64,000 bases of DNA, from the NCBI GenBank assembly GCA_002205965.3, contig NADL03000664.1:367913-431912 (forward strand), given 5' to 3'. Each line of letters opens with the position of its first letter. Within the stretch, counting starts at the first letter, position 1. Below, piece after piece: positions 51,761 through 63,657 of the stretch. Made by a program: the position numbers and the translations under genes. This stretch comes from Kappaphycus alvarezii (Eukaryota > Rhodophyta > Florideophyceae > Gigartinales > Solieriaceae). Under the pieces are notes generated by a model. It was not told the DNA's origin, made no database searches, and saw nothing but the letters and a program-made list of their open reading frames with translations.

Positions 51761-53638
51761 TTACCCCCGAGGGTACCCTTTTCCACTTCCGAAAGTGTTA
51801 GTTGGTTCCGAATCTTCGCTGTCATAGCTAGAAGTGAAATCTTCACTGTCCGTTTCTTTTAAATCTTCAGGATGCGTGCTTTTGTCGAAATCCAGGGGCA
51901 TCTTCACGGTTCTGCCGTCAATATTAACTGAAACCATTTGGTTGCCCAAGTCAATGCATGTTCCTAGTCTTTCCATTGTGGGGCAGCCAATGATTGCATC
52001 GAAAGGGAGATCCGGCATGACAAGAAAGTCTACATCAACTTTAGAGTCCCCAAAGAACACGGAAACCTTGTCAACAGTGCCCATGCATTTTGAGACGGTT
52101 CCATCCGCTACAGTTATTTTTCGAGTCGTTGGAGTAATTTCGAGACCTAGATCTGTCACCAAAGTTTCTGAAATGAGGTTTGGAACAGCACCCGAATCGA
52201 AGAGAGCTTGGGTTTTCATACCCAATACTTTGACTGGTACCAGCTTAAGACGTCTTGGTGCTGTCGAGGCCGATTGAAGAAACAGTTTCTTACCCTTAGC
52301 GGACTTATTAGACCTGATAATTTTTTTGAGTTCTTTTCTCGCATCCTCTGCGTCGCCCCTCAAAAGTTGACCAAACGTTATCCCAGTTGGGGCCGATGCA
52401 AGCTCAGCCACCAAATTGTACCTCTTCACATACTCTAGTACGTCCTTAGAGATACTCTTAACTTTCTTACTCTTTTTCGTCTTCTTGGCCGGAGTGACTC
52501 CCACTCCTGGAACAACTTGATCAGACCTCTTGGTTCGAGGAGGTACAGGTGCTGGGATATGCTCCAGCATTCCATACTCTAGCCTAGGTTTCTTCGATAA
52601 AATGTTCCCTTCCCCATCCCTTTTTGTCACATTGACTTGACTAATCTCTTCAGCGATGGATACGTTACCGGCATCCGTCAACCTTTGATCCCTTCTATTT
52701 TGTAAGATTTTCACCTCTGGTCCTGACTCACTCCTTGCTTCCGATAAATTTGCTCTTCTGTTGTCTTTAGACCAGCAGTTACTTTCATGATGCCCATATC
52801 GACCGCACTTTGCACAACGAGTGTTTCTATGTGGATTATCAGGACACCTGTTTGCAAAGTGTCCAGGCTTGTGACAGTAAGAACAGACTTCTGCGGCCTT
52901 AGGGGCCCCAGACTGGTTCTTCTTAATGGTAAGAGTAAGGCTTTCCAACTGCGAGGTTATCATGTCAAGTCGATTATCGAATCGGGTTTCCAACCTTTCT
53001 TCCAAGTTTTTGACATCGCTCCTGACAGATTCTAATGCCGCTGCACTAGTAGCCGGCCTTTGATAATTCTTTTCAGGATGTACGATAGACATCGATGTGC
53101 GGGTTTCCCTCGGTACCTCACTCAGTGACTGAAACGTCTCCGAATTTTTGACAAATTCTACTATGGTACCCTTCAGTTCATCAAAAGTGTGAGGGCCCTT
53201 GATGAGGAGGAAATCGGAGAGCCGCTTATCCCCCATAGCCGCCTTACGCAGCATTCCGTACTTGGCTTGGGCGTTGAACCCAGCCTTTTCATAAAGATCA
53301 CACAAGTACACCAATGAGCTTAACAAATCGTCGAAGTTGAGCCGGGCCTCTATGGCGGTACGAATCATCTCATCTGGTTCTACCTCCTTAGCATACTCTT
53401 TCACAAGCCACTCACATACCTCACCGAAGTTACGCCCATTCCCGTTAAGAGACCACCCGTCGATAAACTTGGACTTATATTTGTGCTTTGCGTCACCATG
53501 AAGATAGGCGAAGATACTTGCGGCCTTCTCTTCATCGCCCTTCTCTCGCATCACAACGTTGACATATGTGTAAAGAAACTCCTCAACGTCTTCAGTCTTG
53601 CCCCCTGTGAACGTTATACGAGCAGCGTTGAGATCCAT
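51761..53638 (-). CDS. Gag with two zinc knuckles plus aspartic protease (element A)
   Basis: Intact frame of 625 codons from ATG 53638. The capsid-like part (FIDGWSLNGNGRNFGEVCEW to FLLIKGPHTFDELKG) is followed by a coiled-coil stretch, two C-x2-C-x4-H-x4-C knuckles (CSYCHKPGHFANRC, CAKCGRYGHHESNC), a basic linker (KKTKKSKKVKS), then the protease with DSG active site (ALFDSGAVPNLIS) and its second hydrophobic strand (DAIIGCP). The C-terminus is acidic. It ends in TAA that overlaps a downstream ATG, so pol may be made by reinitiation or frameshifting in a G run. Confidence 0.92.
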   Translation of the reverse strand: MDLNAARITFTGGKTEDVEEFLYTYVNVVMREKGDEEKAASIFAYLHGDAKHKYKSKFIDGWSLNGNGRNFGEVCEWLVKEYAKEVEPDEMIRTAIEARLNFDDLLSSLVYLCDLYEKAGFNAQAKYGMLRKAAMGDKRLSDFLLIKGPHTFDELKGTIVEFVKNSETFQSLSEVPRETRTSMSIVHPEKNYQRPATSAAALESVRSDVKNLEERLETRFDNRLDMITSQLESLTLTIKKNQSGAPKAAEVCSYCHKPGHFANRCPDNPHRNTRCAKCGRYGHHESNCWSKDNRRANLSEARSESGPEVKILQNRRDQRLTDAGNVSIAEEISQVNVTKRDGEGNILSKKPRLEYGMLEHIPAPVPPRTKRSDQVVPGVGVTPAKKTKKSKKVKSISKDVLEYVKRYNLVAELASAPTGITFGQLLRGDAEDARKELKKIIRSNKSAKGKKLFLQSASTAPRRLKLVPVKVLGMKTQALFDSGAVPNLISETLVTDLGLEITPTTRKITVADGTVSKCMGTVDKVSVFFGDSKVDVDFLVMPDLPFDAIIGCPTMERLGTCIDLGNQMVSVNIDGRTVKMPLDFDKSTHPEDLKETDSEDFTSSYDSEDSEPTNTFGSGKGYPRG

Positions 53639-53726
53639 GATTACAGAAAAGAAATCCCCCGAAGTGTTCCTTACTACTGCTCAACTCGAATACCTCGGGT
53701 GCAACCCCCTCCACAAGAGTACCAAA

Positions 53727-54443
53727 TGATAGGGGTAAATCGGCGGGGAAGAGATCCTCAGAACCAATTACCCTGAGAAGGAGGTGTTGCGAGCGACAAA
53801 AGTGCTGCCGTGGTATTGTTGAACGAACAAAAGGGAGTGTATATAGAAGAGAGTTGAGGAAGCTACAAGCAAGTATAAAAGGGGCAGGGTCTACCACCGA
53901 CGCTCTGCGACTAGCGTAAGAAAAAGTTTTCTTGGGTCTGAAGTTGACTCTCAACTTCCTACTACTCGGGACTTGGCTTGAAGTTGTCTGCCAACTTGCT
54001 TCACCTCCACTAAAGGAAGCAGTTTACTCGGCTTATATAGACTTTTGGCTACCCCAAAAGTCTCAACAAACATACTAATAACCATAAAATGTATTCACGG
54101 TAATCGTGTGAACCAGAGAGACTATTAGAAGATATTTCCTCAAGGTAAATATCTAGGTGCCATACCCATGCCAGCCACCATCGGCCAGGGGTGGGAATTG
54201 ATGTGGCCATTATATAGACCTTTCAGAGCTACTTGTAGTATCACCCACAACCTGGAACTGTACTGACATCTACTATGACAGCGTGTCCTAAAATGAAAAA
54301 ATCAGCCGACGAATTTGCCACACTCACCCAAATTAAAAATATCTTGCAAATTCAAAAACTGTAAAAATATCTTCCCAATTCCGATACTGTATACAATCAT
54401 GGTCCTCATCTAGATTTTTTCGTGCGCGAATTTGCGCACATCA
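53727..54443 (-). repeat. 5' LTR of element A
   Basis: 717 bp, with the same ends as the 3' LTR. The two LTRs differ at a few positions, among them a G/T difference (CGTATC against AGTATC on the plus strand, near 47431 and 54239) and small indels. Confidence 0.9.
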
Positions 54444-54448
54444 TGCTC

Positions 54449-56016
54449 CCCGGACGGATTCGAGCTCCTCGGGGCTCCGCTCGGAAACCGGCATTTCACG
54501 ACTGCCTTTCTACGAGACAAGATCGAGGGGTGCCGCCGAACTCTCCAACTCCTGCCATGGTTGACGACCCGCGCGCGCGGTTTCACATGCACCGCCTCTG
54601 TGCGTCGGCCTGTCTGGTGGACCACGCCTTCAAGCTGGCTGACCCACGGGAAGCCCGTCCTGCCGCCGAGGCTTTTGATACTCTGCTGCAAAAGTCCTTC
54701 ACCGAGCTTCATGGTGTTCAACTCAGCGACAACGCGTGGTCGCAGGCTACCTTGCCTATCCATCAGGGCGGTCTTGGGTTTACCCTCATCTCACCGTTCC
54801 TAGATGGCGCCGCTGCCTCGAGTATCATGGATGCAGCACCGGCACGACTGAGGTCCGCAGCCCATATCGGGCCCCGCTCCACCGCGCTCACGGGCGCCCG
54901 CTACCGCCGTGACAAGGCTTTCCTTCTCGGTCAAGCCGCCCGTCACATTCGAGACTTCCTCCTGCACATCCCTGGAATGGCCTACCCCGTTGACCTCGGT
55001 TCCTTCGACCCGCTCCCTCTTGCTACTGCACACACACACATCCAAACCTACCTAAAACGTGTGCAGCAGGAGGCGCTGGCCAAGGCTCACTGGCGTGACG
55101 ACCACTGGGCTAGAGCTCCGAACCCGGACCGACACACGGATGCACATGTACGGCAACGCATACGCGGTCTAGCACTACGCAAAGGCCCCGGTGCTGCCTT
55201 TCTTTACGCACATCCCTCGGCTGACACGGAGGTGTCCGCAGTGCACTGGAAAATAATGCTACGCCGATATTTGGGACTGCCCGTTTATGATGACTCGCTT
55301 CCTCGGAACTGCGAGCATTGTAAACGCCAAATGGACATATTAGGCGATCACGCTGTAGACTTGTGCCCGTCTGGGTTTGGTCGCAAACACCGGCATAACT
55401 CACTGCGCAACGTCATCGCTGGTCGTATCGCCCGTGCCGCCGGCCTGGATTGCCAGCTCGAGGTCCCACTCCTCGTGCCCGGCACCGAGCTGCGACCGCT
55501 GACATACTGGTTCACCCACCAGCAGCCCCGGAAGGCACTGTGGCCCTCCCGATCGCCTGCGACGTTACCATAGTCTCGCCATTCAAGGACGATATCAGAA
55601 CGAGAGCTACAAGGGAAGTGGGCGGTGCAGCTGCAATTGCACACCGCAACAAGGTGACGGACCTGGAGAGAAAATTGTCGCGTCGACTCCCCCCGCCCTC
55701 CGATAACCCCACACAGGCCCCCGATTCCGAGTTTCAACCGCTGGCCTTTGATTCCTGGGTTCCCCTTCCCCCGAAACCGTCCGCTTCATAGAGGGACTGG
55801 TGCCTCGCATTGCTGACAAATTCCACACGTCGACAGGAGTTATCCGCAATCGGATTTATAGGCGCATTAGTAGCACAATCTGGTCGTCGAGCGCACAATC
55901 TATTGAATCGCGTATGTAGCTGCACGTGGCCGACGTGGACCACCCGGTTAGCACTTAGCTAGCAGTATAGTCGGATCCTGCAGCGGACAACCCGTTCTAC
56001 TGATGCCAGAAAGTTA
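54449..56016 (+). mobile_element. Full-length REL-type LINE 2, right part
   Basis: Resumes at CCCGGACGGATTCGAGCTCC right after the target duplication and continues the RT (GNRHFTTAFLRDKIEGCRR), thumb (ATLPIHQGGLGFTLISPF), zinc knuckle (CEHCKRQMDILGDHAVDLC), RKHRHNSLRNV and endonuclease. The frame 54422-55573 breaks near 55495 (a lost C before GACATACTGG) so that PADILVHP lies in the next frame (55450-55791). Ends with tail CTTAGCTAGCAGTATAGTC to CCAGAAAGTTA. Nearly identical to 20268-21665. Confidence 0.88.
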
Positions 56017-56868
56017 TCATTACGAACACGCTCCTGCCGGACCGCACGGAATTCCTCCGGGTTTTTCATCTGTCCGAGTGCTCGCGCGACGGCTTCGAGC
56101 TCCTAGGAGCGCCGATGGGCAACCGGGCCTTCACCGATGCATACCTACGGGACAAGGTCGATGGGTGCCGCCGCACCCTCCGACTGCTGACCCACGTTCG
56201 TGACCCCGCGCCCGTTTCCACATGCACCGGCTGTGCGCGTCGGCATGCCTCGTCACCCACGCGTTCCGGCTCGCCGACCCACAACACTCGGCCCCGCTGC
56301 ACAAGCCTTTGACGCCCTGCAGAGGTCGTCGTACTCGGAGCTACACGGGATCGCCCTCACAGACACTGCATGGACCAAGTCACGCTACCCATCCGCCAGG
56401 GAGGTCAGGGATTTACCCTCATCTCTCCGTTCCTACACGGCTCGGTCGCAGCTAGTATCATCGACGCGGTTCCGGCACGTGAGAGATCGGCATCGTATAC
56501 CACGCAACGTTCTGCCGCCGTCTCTGGTCACCGATACCGAGGTGACAGGGCGTTCCTGGTCCGACAAGCCTTGCCGCGAATCCGTGATTTCCTGCAATGT
56601 ATCCCTGGGGCGCCCGTACTCCGTCGACCTCGGCCCTTTGACCCATGCCTGCTTGCTGCCAAACCATCCAACCTCCAAACCTTCTTAAATGGTGTGCAGC
56701 AGGAGGCACAGGCAAAGGTCCACTGGCGCGACGACTCATGGTTGACACACCCCAACCCGGCTCAGCACAGCACTCAAGAAGTTCGACATCGGATCCGTGG
56801 CCTGGCGTTCCGGAACAGCCCCGCCGCCGCTTTTCTCATCGCTCACCCACAACCGCTACGGTGGTGTC
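56017..56868 (+). mobile_element. 5'-truncated LINE, cut by element B
   Basis: Directly follows the tail of LINE 2. Starts ATTACGAACACGCTCCTGCC (RT, after motif C) and runs through the thumb to ACCGCTACGGTGGTGTC, just before the zinc knuckle, where the LTR of element B begins. Matches the units of the 37-43 kb chain, with one-base indels near 56205, 56295, 56373 and 56610. Confidence 0.85.
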
Positions 56869-57587
56869 TGATGTGCGCAAATTCGCGCACGAAAAAAATC
56901 TAGATGAGGACCATGATTGTATACAGTATCGGAATTGGGAAGATATTTTTACAGTTTTTGAATTTGCAAGATATTTTTAATTTGGGTGAGTGTGGCAAAT
57001 TCGTCGGCTGATTTTTTCATTTTAGGACACAGCTGTCATAGTAGATGTCAGTACAGTTCCAGGTTGTGGGTGATACGACAAGTAGCTCTGAAAGGTCTAT
57101 ATAATGGCCACATCAATTCCCACCCTGGCCGATGGGATGGCTGGCATGGGTATGGCACCTAGATATTTACCTTGAGGAATATCTTCTAATAGTCTCTCTG
57201 GTTCACACGATTACCGTGAATACATTTTATGATTATTAGTATGTTTGTTGGAGACTTTTGGGGTAGCCAAAAGTCTATATAAGCGAGTAAACTGCTTCCT
57301 TTAGTGGAGGTGAAGCAAGTTGGCAGACAACTTCAAGCCAAGTCCGAGTAGTAGGAAGTGAGAGTCAACTTCAGACCCAAGAAAACTTTTTTCTTACGCT
57401 GTCGCAGAGCGTCAGTGGTAGACTCTGCCCCTTTTATACTTGCTTGTAGCTTCCTCAACTCTCTTCTATATACACTCCCTTTTGTTCCTTCAACAATACC
57501 ACGGCAGCACTTTTGTCGCTCGCAACACCTCCTTCTCAGGGTAATCGCTTCTGAGGATCTCTTCCCCGCCGATTTATCCCCTATTCA
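56869..57587 (+). repeat. 5' LTR of element B
   Basis: Begins TGATGTGCGCAAATTCGCGC, ends CCCCTATTCA. TATA-like boxes at about 57096-57107 and 57273-57282. The internal part then begins TTTGGTACTATC, a TGGTA-type primer site candidate. Confidence 0.9.
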
Positions 57588-57679
57588 TTTGGTACTATCT
57601 CGTGGAGGGGTTGCACCCGAGGAGGTATTCGAGTTGAGCAGTAGTAAGGAAACTTCGGGGGGATTTCTTTTCTGTAATC

Positions 57680-59560
57680 ATGGATCTCAACGCTGCTCGT
57701 ATAACGTTCACAGGCGGCAGACTGAAGACGTTGAGGAGTTTCTTTACACATATGTCAACGTTGTGATGCGAGAGAAGGGCGATGAAGAGAAGGCCGCAAG
57801 TATCTTCGCCTATCTTCATGGTGACGCAAAGCACAAATATAAGTCCAAGTTTATCGACGGGTGGTCTCTTAACGGGAATGGGCGTAACTTCGGTGAGGTA
57901 TGTGAGTGGCTTGTGAAAGAGTATGCTAAGGAGGTAGAACCAGATGAGATGATTCGTACCGCCATAGAGGCCCGGCTCAACTTCGACGATTTGTTAAGCT
58001 CATTGGTGTACTTGTGTGATCTTTATGAAAAGGCTGGGTTCAACGCCCAAGCCAAGTACGGAATGCTGCGTAAGGCGGCTATGGGGATAAGCGGCTCTCC
58101 GATTTCCTCCTATCAAGGGCCCTCACACTTTTGATGAACTGAAGGGTACCATAGTAGAATTTGTCAAAAATTCGGAGACGTTTCAGTCACTGAGTGAGGT
58201 ACCGAGGGAAACCCGCACATCGATGTCTATCGTACATCCTGAAAAGAATTATCAAAGGCCGGCTACTAGTGCAGCGGCATTAGAATCTGTCAGGAGCGAT
58301 GTCAAAAACTTGGAAGAAAGGTTGGAAACCCGATTCGATAATCGACTTGACATGATAACCTCGCAGTTGGAAAGCCTTACTCTTACCATTAAGAAGAACC
58401 AGTCTGGGGCCCCTAAGGCCGCAGAAGTCTGTTCTTACTGTCACAAGCCTGGACACTTTGCAAACAGGTGTCCTGATAATCCACATAGAAACACTCGTTG
58501 TGCAAAGTGCGGTCGATATGGGCATCATGAAAGTAACTGCTGGTCTAAAGACAACAGAAGAGCAAATTTATCGGAAGCAAGGAGTGAGTCAGGACCAGAG
58601 GTGAAAATCTTACAAAATAGAAGGGATCAAAGGTTGACGGATGCCGGTAACGTATCCATCGCTGAAGAGATTAGTCAAGTCAATGTGACAAAAAGGGATG
58701 GGGAAGGGAACATTTTATCGAAGAAACCTAGGCTAGAGTATGGAATGCTGGAGCATATCCCAGCACCTGTACCTCCTCGAACCAAGAGGTCTGATCAAGT
58801 TGTTCCAGGAGTGGGAGTCACTCCGGCCAAGAAGACGAAAAAGAGTAAGAAAGTTAAGAGTATCTCTAAGGACGTACTAGAGTATGTGAAGAGGTACAAT
58901 TTGGTGGCTGAGCTTGCATCGGCCCCAACTGGGATAACGTTTGGTCAACTTTTGAGGGGCGACGCAGAGGATGCGAGAAAAGAACTCAAAAAAATTATCA
59001 GGTCTAATAAGTCCGCTAAGGGTAAGAAACTGTTTCTTCAATCGGCCTCGACAGCACCAAGACGTCTTAAGCTGGTACCAGTCAAAGTATTGGGTATGAA
59101 AACCCAAGCTCTCTTCGATTCGGGTGCTGTTCCAAACCTCATTTCAGAAACTTTGGTGACAGATCTAGGTCTCGAAATTACTCCAACGACTCGAAAAATA
59201 ACTGTAGCGGATGGAACCGTCTCAAAATGCATGGGCACTGTTGACAAGGTTTCCGTGTTCTTTGGGGACTCTAAAGTTGATGTAGACTTTCTTGTCATGC
59301 CGGATCTCCCTTTCGATGCAATCATTGGCTGCCCCATGGAAAGACTAGGAACATGCATTGACTTGGGCAACCAAATGGTTTCAGTTAATATTGACGGCAG
59401 AACCGTGAAGATGCCCCTGGATTTCGACAAAAGCACGCATCCTGAAGATTTAAAAGAAACGGACAGTGAAGATTTCACTTCTAGCTATGACAGCGAAGAT
59501 TCGGAACCAACTAACACTTTCGGAAGTGGAAAAGGGTACCCTCGGGGTAATGAACATGGC
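57680..59560 (+). pseudogene. Gag-protease of element B, frame-broken
   Basis: ATG 57680. One base is lost near 57716 (GGCAGACTG against GGCAAGACTG in A), two more near 58083 and 58111, then a long frame (58223-59575) covers the knuckles and protease (ALFDSGAVPNLIS). At the gag-pol junction B has four Gs (CTCGGGGTAATG) where A has five, which moves the gag stop. Otherwise it is almost identical to A. Confidence 0.88.
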
Positions 59561-61442
59561 ATGGGACGATTATGATTCCGGGTTTGAAACAGATGACGAC
59601 TGGGATTCTAGGATAAGTTTGAAACCCGAATGTGTTTCTTTTTGCGATGATATCGAATCAAAGGACAGAATTCGGAGCATGAAAGAAGATTACCTTTGCA
59701 AAGAAAATAAGAATACGTCGAATTCCATATATGAAGATGTGAGCACGACGGAAGAGGTCCTTCAAAATATTGAGGTTGAGGATCAAGAAGAAAAAGGGCG
59801 CCAAATGGCAGAAATCCAAGGAAAAGTGCAGCACCTTCCGCCCCCGCCTCACTGAAAATATCCGACATGTTAACATCTTCCGAAGTAATTGCATGGAGCG
59901 TTTCAGATTTAGACAAGCAAGTGTACCGGTTACTCACTCGTTCGAACTTACCGACACTCAACCGATTTACCACAAGCCTAGACGTCAACCGCCAAAATAT
60001 GACCAATTTATCTCAGAAAATGTTACAAGTATGCTGAAAAATGATATTATTCGACCAGTTTCATCCCCATGGTCGTTTCCAGTTGTGGTCGCACCAAAGA
60101 AGGATGGAAAGCTGCGTTTTTGCGTCGATTACCGACAACTGAACCAGAGAATGATACCCGATCGATTTCCGATTCCGAACATGGAGGAGATCCTCGAGGA
60201 CCTGAAGGACGGGAGATATTTCACCTCAATTGACCTTTACACTGGCTATTGGCAGATTCCATTGGATGAAAAATGTAAGGAAAAAAACCTTTACCAGCAA
60301 AGCCGGTACGTTCAGGTTCGAAGTGATGCCTTTTGGTCTCATGAATGCACCAGCTACATTCCAAAGAATGATGAACGAGGTTTTGAAAGGACTTCCATTC
60401 GCAAGAGTCTATATCGATGATGTCGTCATATTCTCAGAAACATTGGATCAGCACATCTCGCACGTCAAGACAGTTGTGGAGAGGATATCGGAGTATAGCT
60501 TGAAAATTAAGTTGAGCAAATGCTTCTTTGCGAAAACTTCTATCCAATTACTCGGTCATATCGTCGACCAAGAGGGAATTAGAGTGGATCCAGAGAAAAC
60601 GAAAAAATAAAGTTGGCACCAAGGCCCGCTTCAAAGACGGAGGTCCGAAGCTTCTTAGGACTGGCCTCATATTACAGAAGATTTATCAAAGATTTCGCCA
60701 AGACTGCAGCACCGTTACATGCCAGCACTACGAAGAACGGAAAATTTTACTGGAACAAGGAAATGGAAACTGCATTTCAGGAGCTTAAAGATAAGCTATG
60801 TGTCCCCCAGTTCTCATGTACCCAGATTTCAAGAGACCATTCGTTGTGGAGACAGATGCCTCAGAACGGTCTTTGGGTGCCGTTTTGTCCCAAAAAGATG
60901 AAAACGGAAGACTACACCCTGTTCAATTCGCAAGCCGAACTCTGAATGACGCGGAAAAGAGATACTCAGTCTGCGAGAAAGAAGCGCTAGCTGTCGTCTT
61001 CGCGCTGAAAAAGTTTCGCGTATACCTTTTATCACTCGAGAAATTTGTCTTGATAACTGATCACCAGGCACTTAAAACAGCATTCCAAAAGAAGGATGTA
61101 CATCACCGCTTGGCCCGATGGCTCGACATTTTCGCAGAATATCGGTTTGAAATTGTGTATAGACCCGGACGCAATAATCAGCCTGCCGATTACCTATCCC
61201 GCTTGAGGGACGCACTGATTCCAAATGAAAAAGCTTCGGAGGACATCGTCGGAGTCGCCGAGTTGCAGTTGCCGAACGATAACGAGTACGAAGCTAATAT
61301 TCACGGACTGATCAAATTCCTCGATGGACTAGAAATGAGAAAGGTTGATCTTGAACACCGAAATTGGGTACGCAGGAATCAAAAGGCTTTTACATTGTGG
61401 AATGGGAAACTTTCCGGCACACTAAAGCCGGTCCCCGACTAG
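59550..61442 (+). pseudogene. Reverse transcriptase and RNase H of element B, frame-broken
   Basis: Shows the N-terminal part lost to a frame change in A (AWDDYDSGFETDDDWDSRIS). RT motifs as in A, split by breaks near 59850, 60285, 60607 and 60810. RNase H is intact in the frame 60798-61442 and ends at the same out-of-frame stop as A (KLSGTLKPVPD). Confidence 0.88.
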
Positions 61443-63625
61443 TGGCCCCTTTGAAAGAAAGAATGAAGATCTTGAGGACTTTCCATGATGAGCTAGGGCA
61501 TTGGGATCTCGAAACAACCAAAAAATTCGTAACTGAGAGATTCTGGTGGCCCGTATCCATAAGGACGTCTATAACTTCGTGAAAAGCTGCGACAACTGCC
61601 AAAAATTCACTCCAATACGGAAGTATAAGACAACTCTAAGTTTTCCAGTTTCCGGTCTCTTTGAAACCTTCTCAATTGACTTCGCGGGCCCGTTCAAGGA
61701 AACTTCTTCCGGAAACAAATATCTCCTTATAGGGGTGGAACATCTTACTGGATGGCCAATAGCAGTTGCAGTCGAGGAGGCAAATGCTGAGGTGGTACTG
61801 AGATTCATCGAAAAAGAAATAATTGAACCGTTTGGTCTTCCAAAAAGGATCATCTCGGATAACGCCCTTTGTTTTACTGCAACTTCACTGCTTCGTTTTT
61901 TGGAAGAGAAAGGATTCAGCTGAAGACCGTTCTCGCATACGCTCCTATGTCCAACGGGAAAGCGGAGAGGATGGTTGGAACCATCAAACGAGCAATATCG
62001 AAAACTATGTTGGAGAATGAAATCCAGTGGGAAGATGCCTTACCAAAAGTGTTATACGGCTACCGTCGAAGAAGAGGAAGAAATGGACGCTCACCATTCG
62101 AGCTAATGTACGGAAGGGCTCCTAGAATGTTACAGAGAGACATGGAAACAAATATTATCGATGAAGAGAGTAGGGAAGTTGAACTACTGGCCACCGAAGG
62201 CTGGAGATCACACCGCGCGCTAACACAAACAAGAAATAAGGATGCAGAACCTGCAGTCAGAACCTTTTCAGTTGGCTCTAAAGTACTTGTAGTACATGGA
62301 AAAGCAATGCAGCAGGCTGTGAAGTGGCCGGCCTTCCAAACCAAGTACTCGAACCCTTGCATCGTCACGGAGGAAAGACACCCGCACTATCAGCTCTGTT
62401 CAAGCTCAGGGAAGAGATCAAGGAGGGCCATCCATGCACGTCGTCTGGTCCCTTACCATCAGAGGCCTGAAGAATTCCTTCTCACACAGGACTATGCGCA
62501 ACCACGGGGCATACTCATCTTTAACTATAGAATGATTCCTATGGGAGGAAAAAGGGCCTGGGAATGGATCATCTCGGTTACGCGGGACTACTACGAACTC
62601 CACGTAATCATCCATTTCTACATTAATATATGCCTATGTTTTCGTACGTTGAACGGACCATTGCTACCTGAAGAAGATTTCCGACTATTAATAAGAGTTC
62701 TATTTTCATTCCAAAACGGAAGGTTCACGGAAGCAGGTCCAGAGTTTGTGGAGGTAATATATCATTACTCTATAGGAAGATATGGAATGGTAGCTGCTGG
62801 AGACTTGTCGCAAACGTATCTGAATATTATCCGTCCAATTTACGTATTTCTCAAGAACAACCAAGACGTGCGACTGAGAGGTTACGCCTTACCCCGGATA
62901 TGGAATACAGGCTGGTCCCGTATCCTCTATGGGAACCTTACGTTTCTCCGCCACAAATTGGAACGTTGGAGGCGGCGAGGATCCTCCTGAAGCAGTGATG
63001 ATGACCAGAGGAGGACCTTCAGGAGACAACAACCCGCCCAGAAGAGGTTCCGGTCGTCCCCCGAGAGGACCTCGTGCAGGTCCCAGTACGTCAGGAGCTG
63101 GTCGCGGCCATTCATCGGGACCGTCCACCACAACTTCATCTCTAGCTCTCCTTCACAACCATGCACAGCATACAGTCGGAAGAAGAAGATTATCTTTTTG
63201 GCTGCGCAATATCTCCGAGGATGCGAACGATGCGCAGGTCATTTCTTATTTCATGATAAGCATCTGTTTTGTTTTAGGGCGCTACATGGACCGCACTTAT
63301 CTTACGAAGATTCGTTCTTGATGATGCGCGTCTTCTTTTCTTATCGACATCCATTCCTCCGGCATCTTCCAGAAGAGTTTGCATATCACATATATTTTTT
63401 CACTCTTGGAAGATTCGGAAGAGTCACGGAAGAAGAATGTATTCAACCCACCTCGATGTGATCAAACCAATATATGAGGCTATGCTACAAAGTGAGGTAC
63501 CAGTAATGCGAACCTACTTTTTAGAGCATCATATTGGTAATCAGTTGCATCCGTACCCGTTTGAGAGACCATACATTTTATCAATAAGACAGCGAACACT
63601 AACGGAAGCAGAAGAAGAGCAGTGA
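61443..63625 (+). pseudogene. Integrase and duplicated C-terminal domain of element B, frame-broken
   Basis: HHCC and core (FSIDFAGPF, IISDNALCF) with the same internal break as A at GGATTCAGCTGA, plus its own loss near 61553. The frame 61869-62990 covers the integrase end and accessory repeat 1 (ICLCFRTLNGPLL); repeat 2 lies at 63180-63625 in two frames (SFWLRNISEDAND, RALHGPHLSYED, ending AEEEQ). Confirms that the duplicated domain is a fixed part of the family. Confidence 0.85.
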
Positions 63626-63657
63626 CGAGTCGGACGTTCGTCTTGAGCGAGAGGGCG

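Larger units (their letters stand above)
46924..54443 (-). mobile_element. Ty3/gypsy-type LTR retrotransposon A with a duplicated C-terminal pol domain
   Basis: 7520 bp flanked by TGCTC target duplications. LTRs are 46924-47642 and 53727-54443, TG...CA. On the minus strand: gag-protease (53638-51761), RT-RNase H (51693-49864), integrase and duplicated accessory domain (49942-47676). After the 5' LTR the internal part starts TTTGGTACTC, a possible primer-binding site of TGGTA type. A purine stretch (GAGCGAGAGGGCG) precedes the 3' LTR. Nearly identical LTRs and the intact gag indicate a recent insertion. Confidence 0.95.

Noticed and set aside
53592..53954. Frame beginning MRVNFRPKK, repeated at 46855-47151 and 57358
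   Set aside because: It lies in the R-U5 part of the LTR and recurs only because the LTR recurs. No conservation as protein is seen in the divergent LTRs at 22.4 and 35.5 kb.
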